From the NCBI GenBank assembly GCA_963791885.1, contig CAWBUL010000005.1, forward strand, positions 1,302,001 through 1,366,000: 64,000 nucleotides of DNA. Reading direction: 5' to 3'. Below, one piece after another: positions 1 through 8,308 of this stretch. Position 1 is the first letter of the stretch. Each line of letters begins with the position of its first letter. The position numbers and the translations under genes are program-made. A model generated the notes under the pieces. It was not told the origin of the DNA. It saw only the letters and a list, made by a program, of their open reading frames with translations, and made no database searches. Source of the stretch: CAVSUZ01 sp963791885. Lineage in GTDB: Bacteria > Pseudomonadota > Alphaproteobacteria > Acetobacterales > Acetobacteraceae.

Positions 1-193
1 TCATCCGCGGGAGCGCACCCTGGAGCCAGGCTCGCGTGCGTTATCCCGATCACCGGCCTTGCCCTATAACGTTCGTAGCGCGGTTCATTGATGCGGATCA
101 ATCAAGCATCGGCTTCGCAGGTTAGACAACCAACCAGACCCCCTGCGTCCGCCTCCCTTGCCTGTCCCGGCCCGATCCTGTCACCCTGCTGGG
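1..193. other. Left-edge intergenic region
   Basis: No credible gene is visible. Both strands are short open stretches broken by stops, and I see no tRNA-like fold or clear terminator. It probably holds the promoter of the aminotransferase gene that begins at 194. The AT-richer patch around 65-110 is the likeliest place, but I cannot assign -35 and -10 boxes with confidence. Confidence 0.4.
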
Positions 194-1525
194 ATGTCGC
201 GTGTTCTGCATCGCTCCGGCGCCGTCCCGCCCATGGCCGTTTCGGGTGAGGGCATTCGCCTTCATCTGAAGGACGGCCGGACAATCATCGATGCTTCGGG
301 CGGCGCCGCTGTCGCCTGCCTCGGCCACGGCAATCGCCGCATTGCCGACGCCATTGGTCGCCAGGCCGCCACCATGGCCTATGCCCACACCGGCAGCTTC
401 ATCAGCCGGCCTGCGGAGGAACTCGCGGACATCATCCTCGATGGCTCTCCGGGCGGTCTGACCACCGCCTATTTCTGCTCGTCCGGGTCTGAAGGTACGG
501 AAGCGGCTTTGAAGCTGGCGCGCCAGTATTTCGTGGAGATTGGCCAGCCCCAGCGCACGCACTACATAGCCCGGCGGCAGAGCTATCACGGCAATACGCT
601 CGGCGCGCTCGCCGCCGGCGGCAATATGATGCGCCGGCGGCTTTACGAACCCGAACTCAGCCAGGCCTTCAGCCACGTCTCGCCTTGCTTCGCCTATCGT
701 TTCAAGCGGGACGATAAATCCGATGCCGATTACGTCACCCGTCTGGCCGACGAACTCGAAGCCGAGTTCCAGCGCCTCGGCCCCGATACCGTTATCGCCT
801 TCATCGCCGAGCCCATCGTCGGCGCCACCACCGGCTGCGTCACCGCGCTTTCCGGGTATTTCCGCCGTGTGCGCGAGATCTGCGATCGCCATGGCGCGCT
901 GCTGATCCTCGATGAGGTCATGTGCGGCATGGGCCGGTCCGGCACCATTCATGCCTGGGAACAGGAAGACATCACGCCTGACATTCAGGTGGTCGCGAAG
1001 GGCTTGGGCGGCGGTTACCAGCCCATCGGCGGCATCCTCATCGGCAGCAAGATCGTCGAAGCCGTCGCCGCAGGTTCCGGCGGCTTCATGCACGGCCACA
1101 CCTATCAGGCTCATCCCGTCGCCTGTGCCGGTGCACTGGAATGCCAGCGGATCATCCGCGAGGAGGACCTCGTCGCCAATGTGCGGGAGATGGGCGGCTA
1201 TCTGGAATCCGCCCTGATCGAGCGTTTCGGCAACCATCCGCACGTCGGTGACATTCGTGGCCGCGGACTGTTCTGGGCCATCGAGTTTGTGCGCGACCGC
1301 GCAAGCAAATCCGTCTTCGATCCCGCGCTGAAATTGAATGAACGGGTGAAGAAGGCGGCGATCGACGCCGGTGTTGCGATCTATCCGATGGGCGGCACCA
1401 TCGACGGCAAGAACGGGGATCACGTCATTGTCGCCCCGCCCTACATCGTCACGGCGTCGGACATCGATGAGATCGTCGATCGGCTCGGGCGCGGCGTTGA
1501 AGCTGCGCTGAATCAGGTCGCGTGA
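194..1525 (+). CDS. Class III (aspartate aminotransferase family) PLP aminotransferase
   Basis: The protein is 443 residues, the usual size for fold-type I class III aminotransferases, which transfer an amino group between an amine or omega-amino acid and a keto acid using pyridoxal phosphate in the cytoplasm. The signatures are the cofactor aspartate in LLILDEVMCGMGRSG and the Schiff-base lysine near residue 269 in VVAKGLGGGYQPIGG, followed by the HGHTYQAHPVACAGAL segment. I chose the ATG at 194 because it starts MSRVLHRSGAVPP; a TTG at 158 is in frame but adds a proline-rich stretch unlike the family. Its stop overlaps the GTG start of the DUF447 gene, so the two are translationally coupled. 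The substrate cannot be read from sequence. The coupling to a one-carbon cofactor gene makes a role in that pathway possible but unproven. Confidence 0.9.
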   Translation: MSRVLHRSGAVPPMAVSGEGIRLHLKDGRTIIDASGGAAVACLGHGNRRIADAIGRQAATMAYAHTGSFISRPAEELADIILDGSPGGLTTAYFCSSGSEGTEAALKLARQYFVEIGQPQRTHYIARRQSYHGNTLGALAAGGNMMRRRLYEPELSQAFSHVSPCFAYRFKRDDKSDADYVTRLADELEAEFQRLGPDTVIAFIAEPIVGATTGCVTALSGYFRRVREICDRHGALLILDEVMCGMGRSGTIHAWEQEDITPDIQVVAKGLGGGYQPIGGILIGSKIVEAVAAGSGGFMHGHTYQAHPVACAGALECQRIIREEDLVANVREMGGYLESALIERFGNHPHVGDIRGRGLFWAIEFVRDRASKSVFDPALKLNERVKKAAIDAGVAIYPMGGTIDGKNGDHVIVAPPYIVTASDIDEIVDRLGRGVEAALNQVA

Positions 1526-2076
1526 TTCGCGAATCTGTCGTAACGACCGTTTCCGCCGCGGGTGACGTTCATATCGCGCCGATCGGCCTGATCGCCGACG
1601 GCGCCGACTGGATCATCGCGCCGTTCCATCCCTCAGGCACGCTCGACAATTTACGCGCCGTCCCCGAAGCGGTGGCCAATCATATCAGCGATGTGCGGGT
1701 CTTCGCTGGCTGTCTGTCGGGACGGCGAGACTGGCCGTGCGTGCCCTCCCGTTTCCTGCGTCCACCGCGGCTGGAGGCAGCGCTGACACATGAGGAACTG
1801 CAGGTCGTCGATGTGATAGACCACCCACAGAGGCCGCGCTTTCGCTGCCGTGTGGTGCATCAAGAAATGCACGCGCCGTTCCTGGGCTTCAACCGCGCAC
1901 AGGCCGCGGTGATCGAGGCGGCAATCCTGGTTAGCCGCCTCTTCATGCTGCCACGCGAAAAAGTGGAAAACGAAATCGCCTATCTGCGGATCGCAGTGGA
2001 AAAAACCGCCGGGCCACATGAACGCGAAGCCTGGGATTGGCTGATGGAATACGTGTCGAAACACTACTCCACGTAG
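1522..2076 (+). CDS. DUF447 family protein, H4MPT-associated
   Basis: This 184-residue protein begins at a GTG that overlaps the preceding stop (GTGA). It matches the DUF447 family in layout: an N-terminal split-barrel flavin-reductase-like half (VTTVSAAGDVHIAPIGLIADG, then IIAPFHPSGTLDNLRAVPEAVAN) and a helical C-terminal half ending with an EKTAGPHEREAWDWL segment. DUF447 proteins occur in methanogens and in bacteria that carry the tetrahydromethanopterin one-carbon pathway, where they sit in the cofactor gene clusters. Their biochemical reaction is not established to my knowledge. The neighbouring MfnF-like and HisA-like genes support the same setting here. Family assignment is fairly sure; function is inferred from context only. 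Confidence 0.82.
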   Translation: MIRESVVTTVSAAGDVHIAPIGLIADGADWIIAPFHPSGTLDNLRAVPEAVANHISDVRVFAGCLSGRRDWPCVPSRFLRPPRLEAALTHEELQVVDVIDHPQRPRFRCRVVHQEMHAPFLGFNRAQAAVIEAAILVSRLFMLPREKVENEIAYLRIAVEKTAGPHEREAWDWLMEYVSKHYST

Positions 2077-2181
2077 TTTCTTTGTTCGGCTGAACGCGCT
2101 GTTTCTTCGTCCCGGCCTACAGCTCCCGTGTCCGCCAGGCGCAGCCGCGCGAGCGCGTTCGATGAACTGCCGGCTACTCCA

Positions 2182-3235
2182 CTAACGGCCTTTCTCGAAG
2201 TCATAAATCAACGCCATCGCGACCGCCGGAGCACAAGTGGCCGTCGCATCACGCAGCAACTCGTCGCGCAACGTCGCTTGGATCAGCGTCGCGAACGCAA
2301 CGCACGGTCGCCCGAGCCGCTCCGCCAGCCGCTCCACTAACCGAACGCCCGCGCCAGTCGCGACGACCGGCGCGCCGTCCGGCAGGCATGCCCGTGACAG
2401 GTCCGAGCGCCGCGCCATCCATGATCCGTCGCATCTGGGCCTCGGCGAACCATGCGGCCACGCCCCGCCATCCTGCCGGGTCCAACCCCCGTGCATCCCG
2501 CCCGACCATGCGCGCAAGCCGGGCCCGCGACGCCTCGACCGTCTTCTCCCGCCCGTCGGCCGTGGCCATCTGGTCCGCCGTCTCGTCCAATTCGCCAAGC
2601 ACCCGGTACACGTCGGCCATCGTGGCGAAATACTCCGCCGCCACGCCGACCCACGCACCATCAACCGGCACTCGGTCGGCAACCGCCATCAGAGCGGTGC
2701 GTGTCAGCCCCGTATAGACCAGTTCCTCCGTCGCCAGCCGCTCCGCATCCGAATACCCCGCCGCTACGACGCGTCCATCCCGGATGGGCACGATATCCGT
2801 CGTGGTCGAGCCGATATCCACGAACAATCCGTCCGGCACGAATCGTGCTGCCAGCCCCGCTGAAGCATGCCAGTTCGCCGACGCGACATCCTCCGCATGC
2901 TCCGCCGCGGCACCCGGCTCGATCAACCCGGCGCGTCCCGCGTACACCGCCACATGCCTAAGCCGCTCCGCCATGACCGCGGCAATCCGAGCAACACCCG
3001 TCGCCCGGTCCGGGAATACATCCGCCAACTCCGCCGTCATCGTCACGACGTGCCGCTCCGCCGGGCCCAGCCGGCCCAGCGCCGCCTCCAGCGCCTCTGT
3101 CAGCCGGTCCAACCCGAGCCACAGCGGCGAGGGAAGCTGGACCACGTCCACCACAACGCCGCCCTCCGCGCGCGCCGCCTTCAGATGCGCTCCACCCACG
3201 TCCCAACCGATCGCGCTTCCCATGGTGCCCATCAT
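2182..3235 (-). pseudogene. MfnF-like H4MPT-linked C1 pathway protein (hydantoinase/kinase fold), frameshifted
   Basis: The minus-strand frame from about 3235 encodes an ASKHA-fold protein starting MGTMGSAIGWDVGGAHLKAA, with the phosphate-binding FVDIGSTTTDIVPI motif. This matches the bacterial and archaeal H4MPT-linked family whose archaeal member MfnF joins the tyramine and furan parts of methanofuran. Around 2385-2420 the frame is lost after AEAQMRRIMDGAAL; the family C-terminus, DGAPVVATGAGVRLVERLAE onward, lies in another frame ending at 2182. The span of 1054 bases is 351 codons plus one base plus the stop, so removing a single surplus base gives a normal-length protein. The lesion is either a sequence error or a real mutation. 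The gene is divergent from the HisA-like gene and convergent with DUF447. The start could be any of the ATGs at 3235, 3232 or 3223. Confidence 0.8.
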
Positions 3236-3243
3236 GCGTCCGG

Positions 3244-3369
3244 TATCCGATCGTAGAGAAGCGCGGGTCGCGAAGCGCGCGTGCTTCGCCGCGTGAATCG
3301 GATACCCAACAACGTCTGCTATCCGATTGCAGGGAAGCGCGGGTCGGGAAGCGAGCGTGCTACACCGCG
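3244..3369. repeat. Imperfect 50-bp direct repeat between divergent genes
   Basis: Two copies of a roughly 50-base unit lie at 3244-3293 and 3320-3369. Both begin TATCCGAT and share the block AAGCGCGGGTCG. By eye they differ at about eight positions, and the gap between them is 26 bases. They fill the intergenic space between the divergent MfnF-like gene (start near 3235) and the HisA-like gene (start 3374), so each copy sits just upstream of one gene. A duplicated regulatory segment, one per promoter, is a possible reading, but in that case an inverted arrangement would be more usual. Confidence 0.7.
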
Positions 3370-3373
3370 CGCT

Positions 3374-4069
3374 ATGGAGGTCATTCCGGTCATCGACCTT
3401 AAGAACGGTGTCGTGGTGCACGCACGAGGCGGCGCGCGCGACTCCTATCAGCCGATCCGCACCCCTCTCTGCTCCACCAGCGCGCCGGAGGACGTGGTCG
3501 CCGGACTGCTCCGGCTGCATCCCTTCCCCCATCTCTACATCGCCGACCTCGACGCCATCGAGCGACGGGGCGACCACGACCGGACCTGTGCGGACCTCGC
3601 GGCACAATTCCCCGGCCTGGAACTCTGGGTAGACAACGGCATCGGCGACCCTGAGGCCGCGTCCGCTTGGCTCCAGCGCGGCCTCGGCTGTCTCATCGCG
3701 GGCAGCGAGTTTCAGCAGGACCTGCGGCTGTTGCAGGCGCTGCACCGCCACGACCGCCTCATCCTGTCGCTTGATTTTCGCGGCGACGCGTTCCAGGGCG
3801 CGGCGGACATCGCCACGTCGCCCGCGCTCTGGCCGGCTCGGCTCATCACCATGACTCTGGCAAGCGTGGGGGCAGGGCAGGGGCCTGATCTGGGGCGACT
3901 CGCCGCGATTCGCCGTCTGGCTTCGGACCGACCGCTGTTCGCCGCGGGTGGCGTGCGCGGGCCGGAGGACCTGCGCAGCCTGGCTCACGCGGGTGCCGCG
4001 GGCGTGCTGGTTGCGACGGCGCTACATTCCGGTGCGCTCTCGGCGGCGGATCTGGCTGAGAGCGCATAA
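3374..4069 (+). CDS. HisA/HisF-like TIM-barrel protein of H4MPT gene clusters
   Basis: The ATG at 3374 opens MEVIPVIDLKNGVVVHARGG, the first beta strand of the HisA/HisF barrel, and gives 231 residues. The two halves show the phosphate-binding pattern of the superfamily (GCLIAGSEFQ near the middle and LFAAGGVRGPEDLRSLAHAG near the end). It differs from true HisA: the substrate-gating loops are shortened, and the gene is isolated from other his genes. A HisA-like paralogue of this kind travels with H4MPT/methylofuran genes in methylotrophic bacteria and in archaea, and the MfnF-like and DUF447 neighbours support that placement. Its reaction is unknown to me. The stop is followed at once by a strong hairpin. 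Confidence 0.82.
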   Translation: MEVIPVIDLKNGVVVHARGGARDSYQPIRTPLCSTSAPEDVVAGLLRLHPFPHLYIADLDAIERRGDHDRTCADLAAQFPGLELWVDNGIGDPEAASAWLQRGLGCLIAGSEFQQDLRLLQALHRHDRLILSLDFRGDAFQGAADIATSPALWPARLITMTLASVGAGQGPDLGRLAAIRRLASDRPLFAAGGVRGPEDLRSLAHAGAAGVLVATALHSGALSAADLAESA

Positions 4070-4075
4070 AAAAAT

Positions 4076-4097
4076 GGCGGGGCTTTACAGCCCCGCC
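4076..4097. terminator. Rho-independent-like hairpin after the HisA-like gene
   Basis: A perfect 9-bp stem, GGCGGGGCT pairing with AGCCCCGCC around a TTAC loop, begins six bases after the stop of the HisA-like gene. A run of seven A residues precedes it, so the classic U-tract lies on the minus-strand side. On the plus strand the trailing sequence is only AAGTTTAGG. It probably acts as a terminator, perhaps in both directions, although no minus-strand gene ends here. Confidence 0.6.
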
Positions 4098-4261
4098 AAG
4101 TTTAGGGAGGAAACGTCCAAGAAAGCAGACAGCGCGGCGAACCGCATTGCTGCGACGCACAATCTAGGTTCCGCTGCCTACCCACGCAAGAGGAATCTTT
4201 TGCACCGCAGCAGACAGACGTGAATAACCCTTCTTTAAATCGTGCATGACCACACTCTCCC

Positions 4262-5005
4262 ATGCGGCTATTGGCTCGGTTTGGGGGATATTTCGGCGGG
4301 ACGTGCCTCGCCCTGGCGGCGCTTGCCGTGCCGGCAGGCGCGGTCACCTGCCAGCAAGCTGTTATGGCCGCCGAACAAACCCACGCCATCCCCCAAGGCC
4401 TGCTCTCGGCCATCGCCCAGGTGGAAAGCGGCCGGCGTGATCCTGCCACCGGTCAGGTGCAGCCCTGGCCCTGGACCGTCAATGCCGATGGGGATGGGGA
4501 GTTCTTCGACAGCGCCGCTCAGGCCATCCAGTTCGTCCGCACCTCTCCCGCGCACGACATCGACGTCGGCTGCATGCAGATCAGCCTGCTCCATCACCCT
4601 ACTGCCTTCAGCAGCTTGCAGCAGGCCTTCGACCCGATAGCGAACGCGGCCTACGCGGCCGATTATCTGCGCCAGCTGTACACGCAGACCAACGATTGGG
4701 CCGCCGCAGCAGCCCTCTACCATTCCGCCACGCCGGCGCTTGCCGCCGAATACCGGGGGAAAGTGATGGCCGCCTGGAACAAGGGAACGGGGACGGCGGC
4801 AGGCCCATCGCTGCTGGCCCGAGCCTGGGCCGCGACGATGGGCGGAGGGGCCACGGCCATGGGCGGCCCATTCGGTGGCGCAAGCCTCGGCGCGGCCCCG
4901 CCAGCCCGCGCCCTCCCGACCTTCGCCGGGCAAACCACCGGCCGCGGTCTCGCTTCGTACCGGTCCATGCCCATCACCATCGTCGGCTTCCGCCGCGCCG
5001 GCTGA
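4262..5005 (+). CDS. Lytic transglycosylase SLT-domain protein
   Basis: The 247-residue protein starts with a signal peptide (residues 1-27, ending VPAGAVT) and is therefore likely periplasmic. Residues 30-170 form a lysozyme-like SLT domain. The catalytic glutamate is E55 in LLSAIAQVESGRRD, followed by DVGCMQISLLHHP and a helical NAAYAADYLRQLY segment typical of the fold. The enzyme would cleave the glycan strand of peptidoglycan, giving 1,6-anhydromuramyl ends. The C-terminal 75 residues are alanine-, glycine- and proline-rich and look unstructured. Proteins of this shape often assist secretion or flagellar assembly, but no such genes are next to it. Confidence 0.88.
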   Translation: MRLLARFGGYFGGTCLALAALAVPAGAVTCQQAVMAAEQTHAIPQGLLSAIAQVESGRRDPATGQVQPWPWTVNADGDGEFFDSAAQAIQFVRTSPAHDIDVGCMQISLLHHPTAFSSLQQAFDPIANAAYAADYLRQLYTQTNDWAAAAALYHSATPALAAEYRGKVMAAWNKGTGTAAGPSLLARAWAATMGGGATAMGGPFGGASLGAAPPARALPTFAGQTTGRGLASYRSMPITIVGFRRAG

Positions 5006-5077
5006 ACTCATCGCGCTCTGGATGACAGGCCCGTCCTGAGCCGATAAGCTTCGTGTGTTGTCACCGGTCCAACTTTG

Positions 5078-6791
5078 ATGACCGAACGCCGCCGCCTCGC
5101 GGCGATCCTCGCCGCGGACGTGGTCGCCTACTCGCGCCAGCTCGCCGAAAATGAGGCCGGCACACTCGACCGCCTGCACGCGCTCCGCCGCGACGTTATC
5201 GACCCGCTCATGGCCGAACATGGCGGTCGCATCTTCAAAACCGCCGGGGACGGCCTGCTTGCCGAATTTCCGAGTGCCGTCCAGGCCCTCCGCTGCGCCC
5301 TCGCCATCCAAGCCCGGCAGCAGGCCGACTCGGCCGCCTTGCAGCTCCGTATCGGCCTTCACCAGGGCGACGTCCTGATTGAGGCCGACGATATTCTCGG
5401 CGATGGCGTTAACATCGCCGCCCGCATCGAACCGCTCGCCGAGGCCGGTGGCATCGCCATCTCCGGGCGTGTCCGTGAAGACGCGCTCGGCAAGCTCGAT
5501 CTCCAGTGCGACGACCTCGGCGAACCTCCCCTCAAGAACATCGATCGGCCCGTGCGCATCTTCCGCGTCCGCGTTCCGGGCCACTCCGTGCCGGCCCTTG
5601 CTCTGCCGGACAAACCGTCTCTCGCCGTCCTTCCATTCGCGAATCTCAGCGGCGACCCGGAGCAGGAATACTTTGCCGATGGGGTGGTGGAGGACATCAT
5701 CACCGCGCTTTCCCGGGTCGGCTGGTTCTTCGTCATCGCCCGCAATTCCAGCTTCACCTACAAAGGCCGGAACGTTGACGTGAAACAGGTCGGCCGCGAG
5801 CTGGGCGTTCGCTACGTGCTGGAAGGCAGTATTCGCAAGGCCGGCGGACGGGTGCGAATAACGGGGCAGCTGATCGAAGCTGAAACCGGCCATCACATCT
5901 GGGCCGATCGCTTTGATGGCAAGTTCGAAGACATCTTCGACTTGCAGGATCAGATAACGGAAAGCGTTGTCGGGGCGATCGAGCCGAGCGTCCGCATCGC
6001 AGAAACCAGACGCGCCGCGGCCAAGCCAACCGAAAGCCTGACCGCTTACGATCTTTACCTTCGGGCGCTGCCGCACATGCACGCCCACACCCACACTGGC
6101 AACGATACCGCGCTGGGTCTGCTGCATCGTGTGATCGCACTCGATCCAGATTATGCGCTCGCCAAGGCAAGCATCGCGTACGTTTATGCGAGCCGCGTGC
6201 TGCTTGGACAGGCCAGCCCCGGAGAAGCCGAACTTGCAATAACACTGGCGCGCGAGGCAGGCGGCCGCCGGCCGCGACGACCCGGAGACGTTGCGTCTTG
6301 CCGGGCACATGCTTGGATTACTGACAGGTGAAACCGACCAGCCGCTTGCGTGGCTCCAGCGAGCCGTCAGGCTCAACCCCAATTCAGCCTCGGTCGCACT
6401 CAGTGCGGGCTTCGTGCATTGCTTCGCCCATCTCCCGGAGCAGGCCGGCGAACTGTTTCATCGCGCGATCCGCCTCAGCCCCCTGGACCCCGATCTTGCT
6501 CAGACCGTCGCCGGGGTCGCCCTGGTTCACCTGATGCTGGACCAAATCGATGATGCACTCACCTGGAGCAAACGTGCCCTCCGGGACGCGCCCGATTGGG
6601 CCCCCGCGTTGCGTTTCGCCATAGTCGCTAATGTGCGGGCAGGCCGGCTTGATGATGCCCACGCCTTGGCCGAACATCTGTTAAAGATCGATCCGACCTA
6701 TCATGTGGAGGCCCGCCCTAGGCCATATGGGAATGCGGCATTCCGGGCTGCCTTCAAGGACGCCCTCCGCGCCGCCGGCCTCCCGGGATAA
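5078..6791 (+). pseudogene. Class III adenylate/guanylate cyclase-like protein with TPR domain, frameshifted
   Basis: The first part (from the ATG at 5078) has a class III cyclase domain: AAILAADVVAYSR with the metal-binding aspartate, GGRIFKTAGDGLLAEF, and LRIGLHQGDVL. A TolB-like domain follows (PSLAVLPFANLSGDPEQEYFADG in two blocks), then TPR helices. The frame is lost near 6255-6275; the downstream frame continues the same protein from GRDDPETLRLAGHMLG to the stop at 6791 with further TPR repeats. The total span is 1714 bases, one more than a multiple of three, so a single extra base explains the break and a 570-residue protein would result. The family makes cAMP or senses signals in rhizobial and acetobacterial genomes; the ligand is unknown. 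A TTG at 5075 immediately precedes the chosen start. Confidence 0.85.
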
Positions 6792-6899
6792 TTGGCGCTT
6801 CCCACTTCGCCGTGCAGGGCCGCGCCACACGCAGTCCTAGTGGCGCTTCGGCCTCCGCTATGCTGTCGCCACACGGAACGCAGAAACAGGAGAAGGGGC

Positions 6900-8292
6900 T
6901 TGGCCCACACGGGCAGGCAAACGCTGGCTGTTGCTGGCCGCGAGTTCCGCGCGACGATCACGCTCGCCGGTCCTCTGGTTGCCGGTCAACTGTGCCTGAT
7001 CGGCGGCAATGTGGTGGACGTGGTGCTTGCCGGCCATCTCGGCGCACACGTCCTCGGCGCTGTCGCGGTCGGCGCCAGCATTTGGTCCTTCGCCCTCATC
7101 GGCCTGTCTGGGCTGATGATGGCCCTGCCGCCTATCGTCTCCGCTCTGGACGGTGCCGGCCGGCGGCACGAGGCCGTGCCGGTCTTCTACCACGCGCTCG
7201 TGCTCGCCCTTGCCGCCGGTCTGCTTGCCTGGGCGGCCATCGCCTGGGGCGGCCCGATGCTGGTCGCCTCGCTCGGCCTGGAACCGGAGCTGGCGCGCAA
7301 CGTGGACGCGTTTCTCGGCCCGATCGAGCTGTGCCGCACCGGCGCTCAGCGTCTATTTCGCCGCCCGCGGCCTGTCGGAGGGGTTGGGCGTCACCTGGCC
7401 CACCATGGCCTTCGGCCTCGCCGGCCTCATTCTTCTCGTCCCGCTGGGCTATGTGCTGATGTATGGCGCCTTCGGCTTTCCCGGCCAGGGCGCACGCGGC
7501 AGTGGCTTGGCAAATGCCGCGGTCTGCCGGGCCATGGCCGCCAGCTACTTCGCCTTCGTTCGCTTCGCGCCCTGCTATCCGGGCCTCGTCTGGCATCGAG
7601 CCCGCCGCCACTTCCATGCCGCCATGCTCCTCCCGATCCTCCGGCTCGGCGTGCCAATGGCCGGCAGCATCCTGATGGAGGCCAGCATGTTCTCCATCGC
7701 CGGGCTGATGATCAGCGGCTTGGGGGATGATGCGGTCGCCAGCCACCAGGTCGCGCTCAATCTCGCCTCGGTCGCCTTCATGGTGCCGTTGGGCGTCGCG
7801 CTCGCGACCACCGTGCGCGTGGGCAATGCCGTCGGCCGAGGCGACCGTTCTGCCATGCGCCGCGCGGGTCTCGCCGGAATCGCCCTCGCGATCCTCTTCC
7901 AGGCCTGCTCCGCCACTCTGATGGTCGGCGCTCCGCGCCTCCTTGCCCCGATCTACACGCGGGATCCTGCGGTGCTGACCGGCGCTGTCGCGCTCCTGCA
8001 TCTCGCCGCGATCTTCCAAATCTTCGACGGCCTTCAGGTCGCGGCAAACGGAGCCTTGCGAGGCCTTAAGGATACACGCGTGCCGCTGATCGCCACGGCG
8101 CTCGCCTATTGGGGCATCGGCATCCCGCTCGGCTGGTATCTTGGCCTGCACGGTGCGTTGGGTGCGCGCGGTGTGTGGATGGGCCTCATCGCCGGCCTCG
8201 CCGCAGCCGCCTGCCTTCTCTTGCTGCGCTTCGATGTGCTGTCACGACGATTGCCGGCGCGGCGACGCGAACTCAAACTGATTCCCGGCTGA
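6900..8292 (+). pseudogene. MATE family multidrug efflux transporter, frameshifted
   Basis: A membrane protein of about 463 residues with 12 expected transmembrane helices, homologous to NorM-type Na+/H+-drug antiporters. The TTG at 6900 is a good start, with an AGGAGA ribosome site about eight bases upstream. The N-terminal part reads through ITLAGPLVAGQLCLIGGNVV and LMMALPPIVSALDGAG. The frame then breaks at about 7320-7345, and the next frame continues with ALSVYFAARGLSEGLG and later LMEASMFSIAGLMISGLG to 8292. The span of 1393 bases is one over a multiple of three. A single surplus base is again sufficient, and without it the protein would be intact. It follows the cyclase gene closely on the same strand and precedes the GGT gene by 16 bases. 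Confidence 0.85.
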
Positions 8293-8308
8293 CATCACGG
8301 AGACCCAA

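Noticed and set aside
122..1423. A long minus-strand open frame opposite the aminotransferase gene
   Set aside because: It is antisense to a well-conserved PLP enzyme, lacks any family signature, and such frames are usual in GC-rich DNA.
4268..6382. A 704-codon minus-strand frame opposite the transglycosylase and cyclase genes
   Set aside because: It covers two recognisable plus-strand genes; its composition is low-complexity and it shows no domain. A shadow frame.
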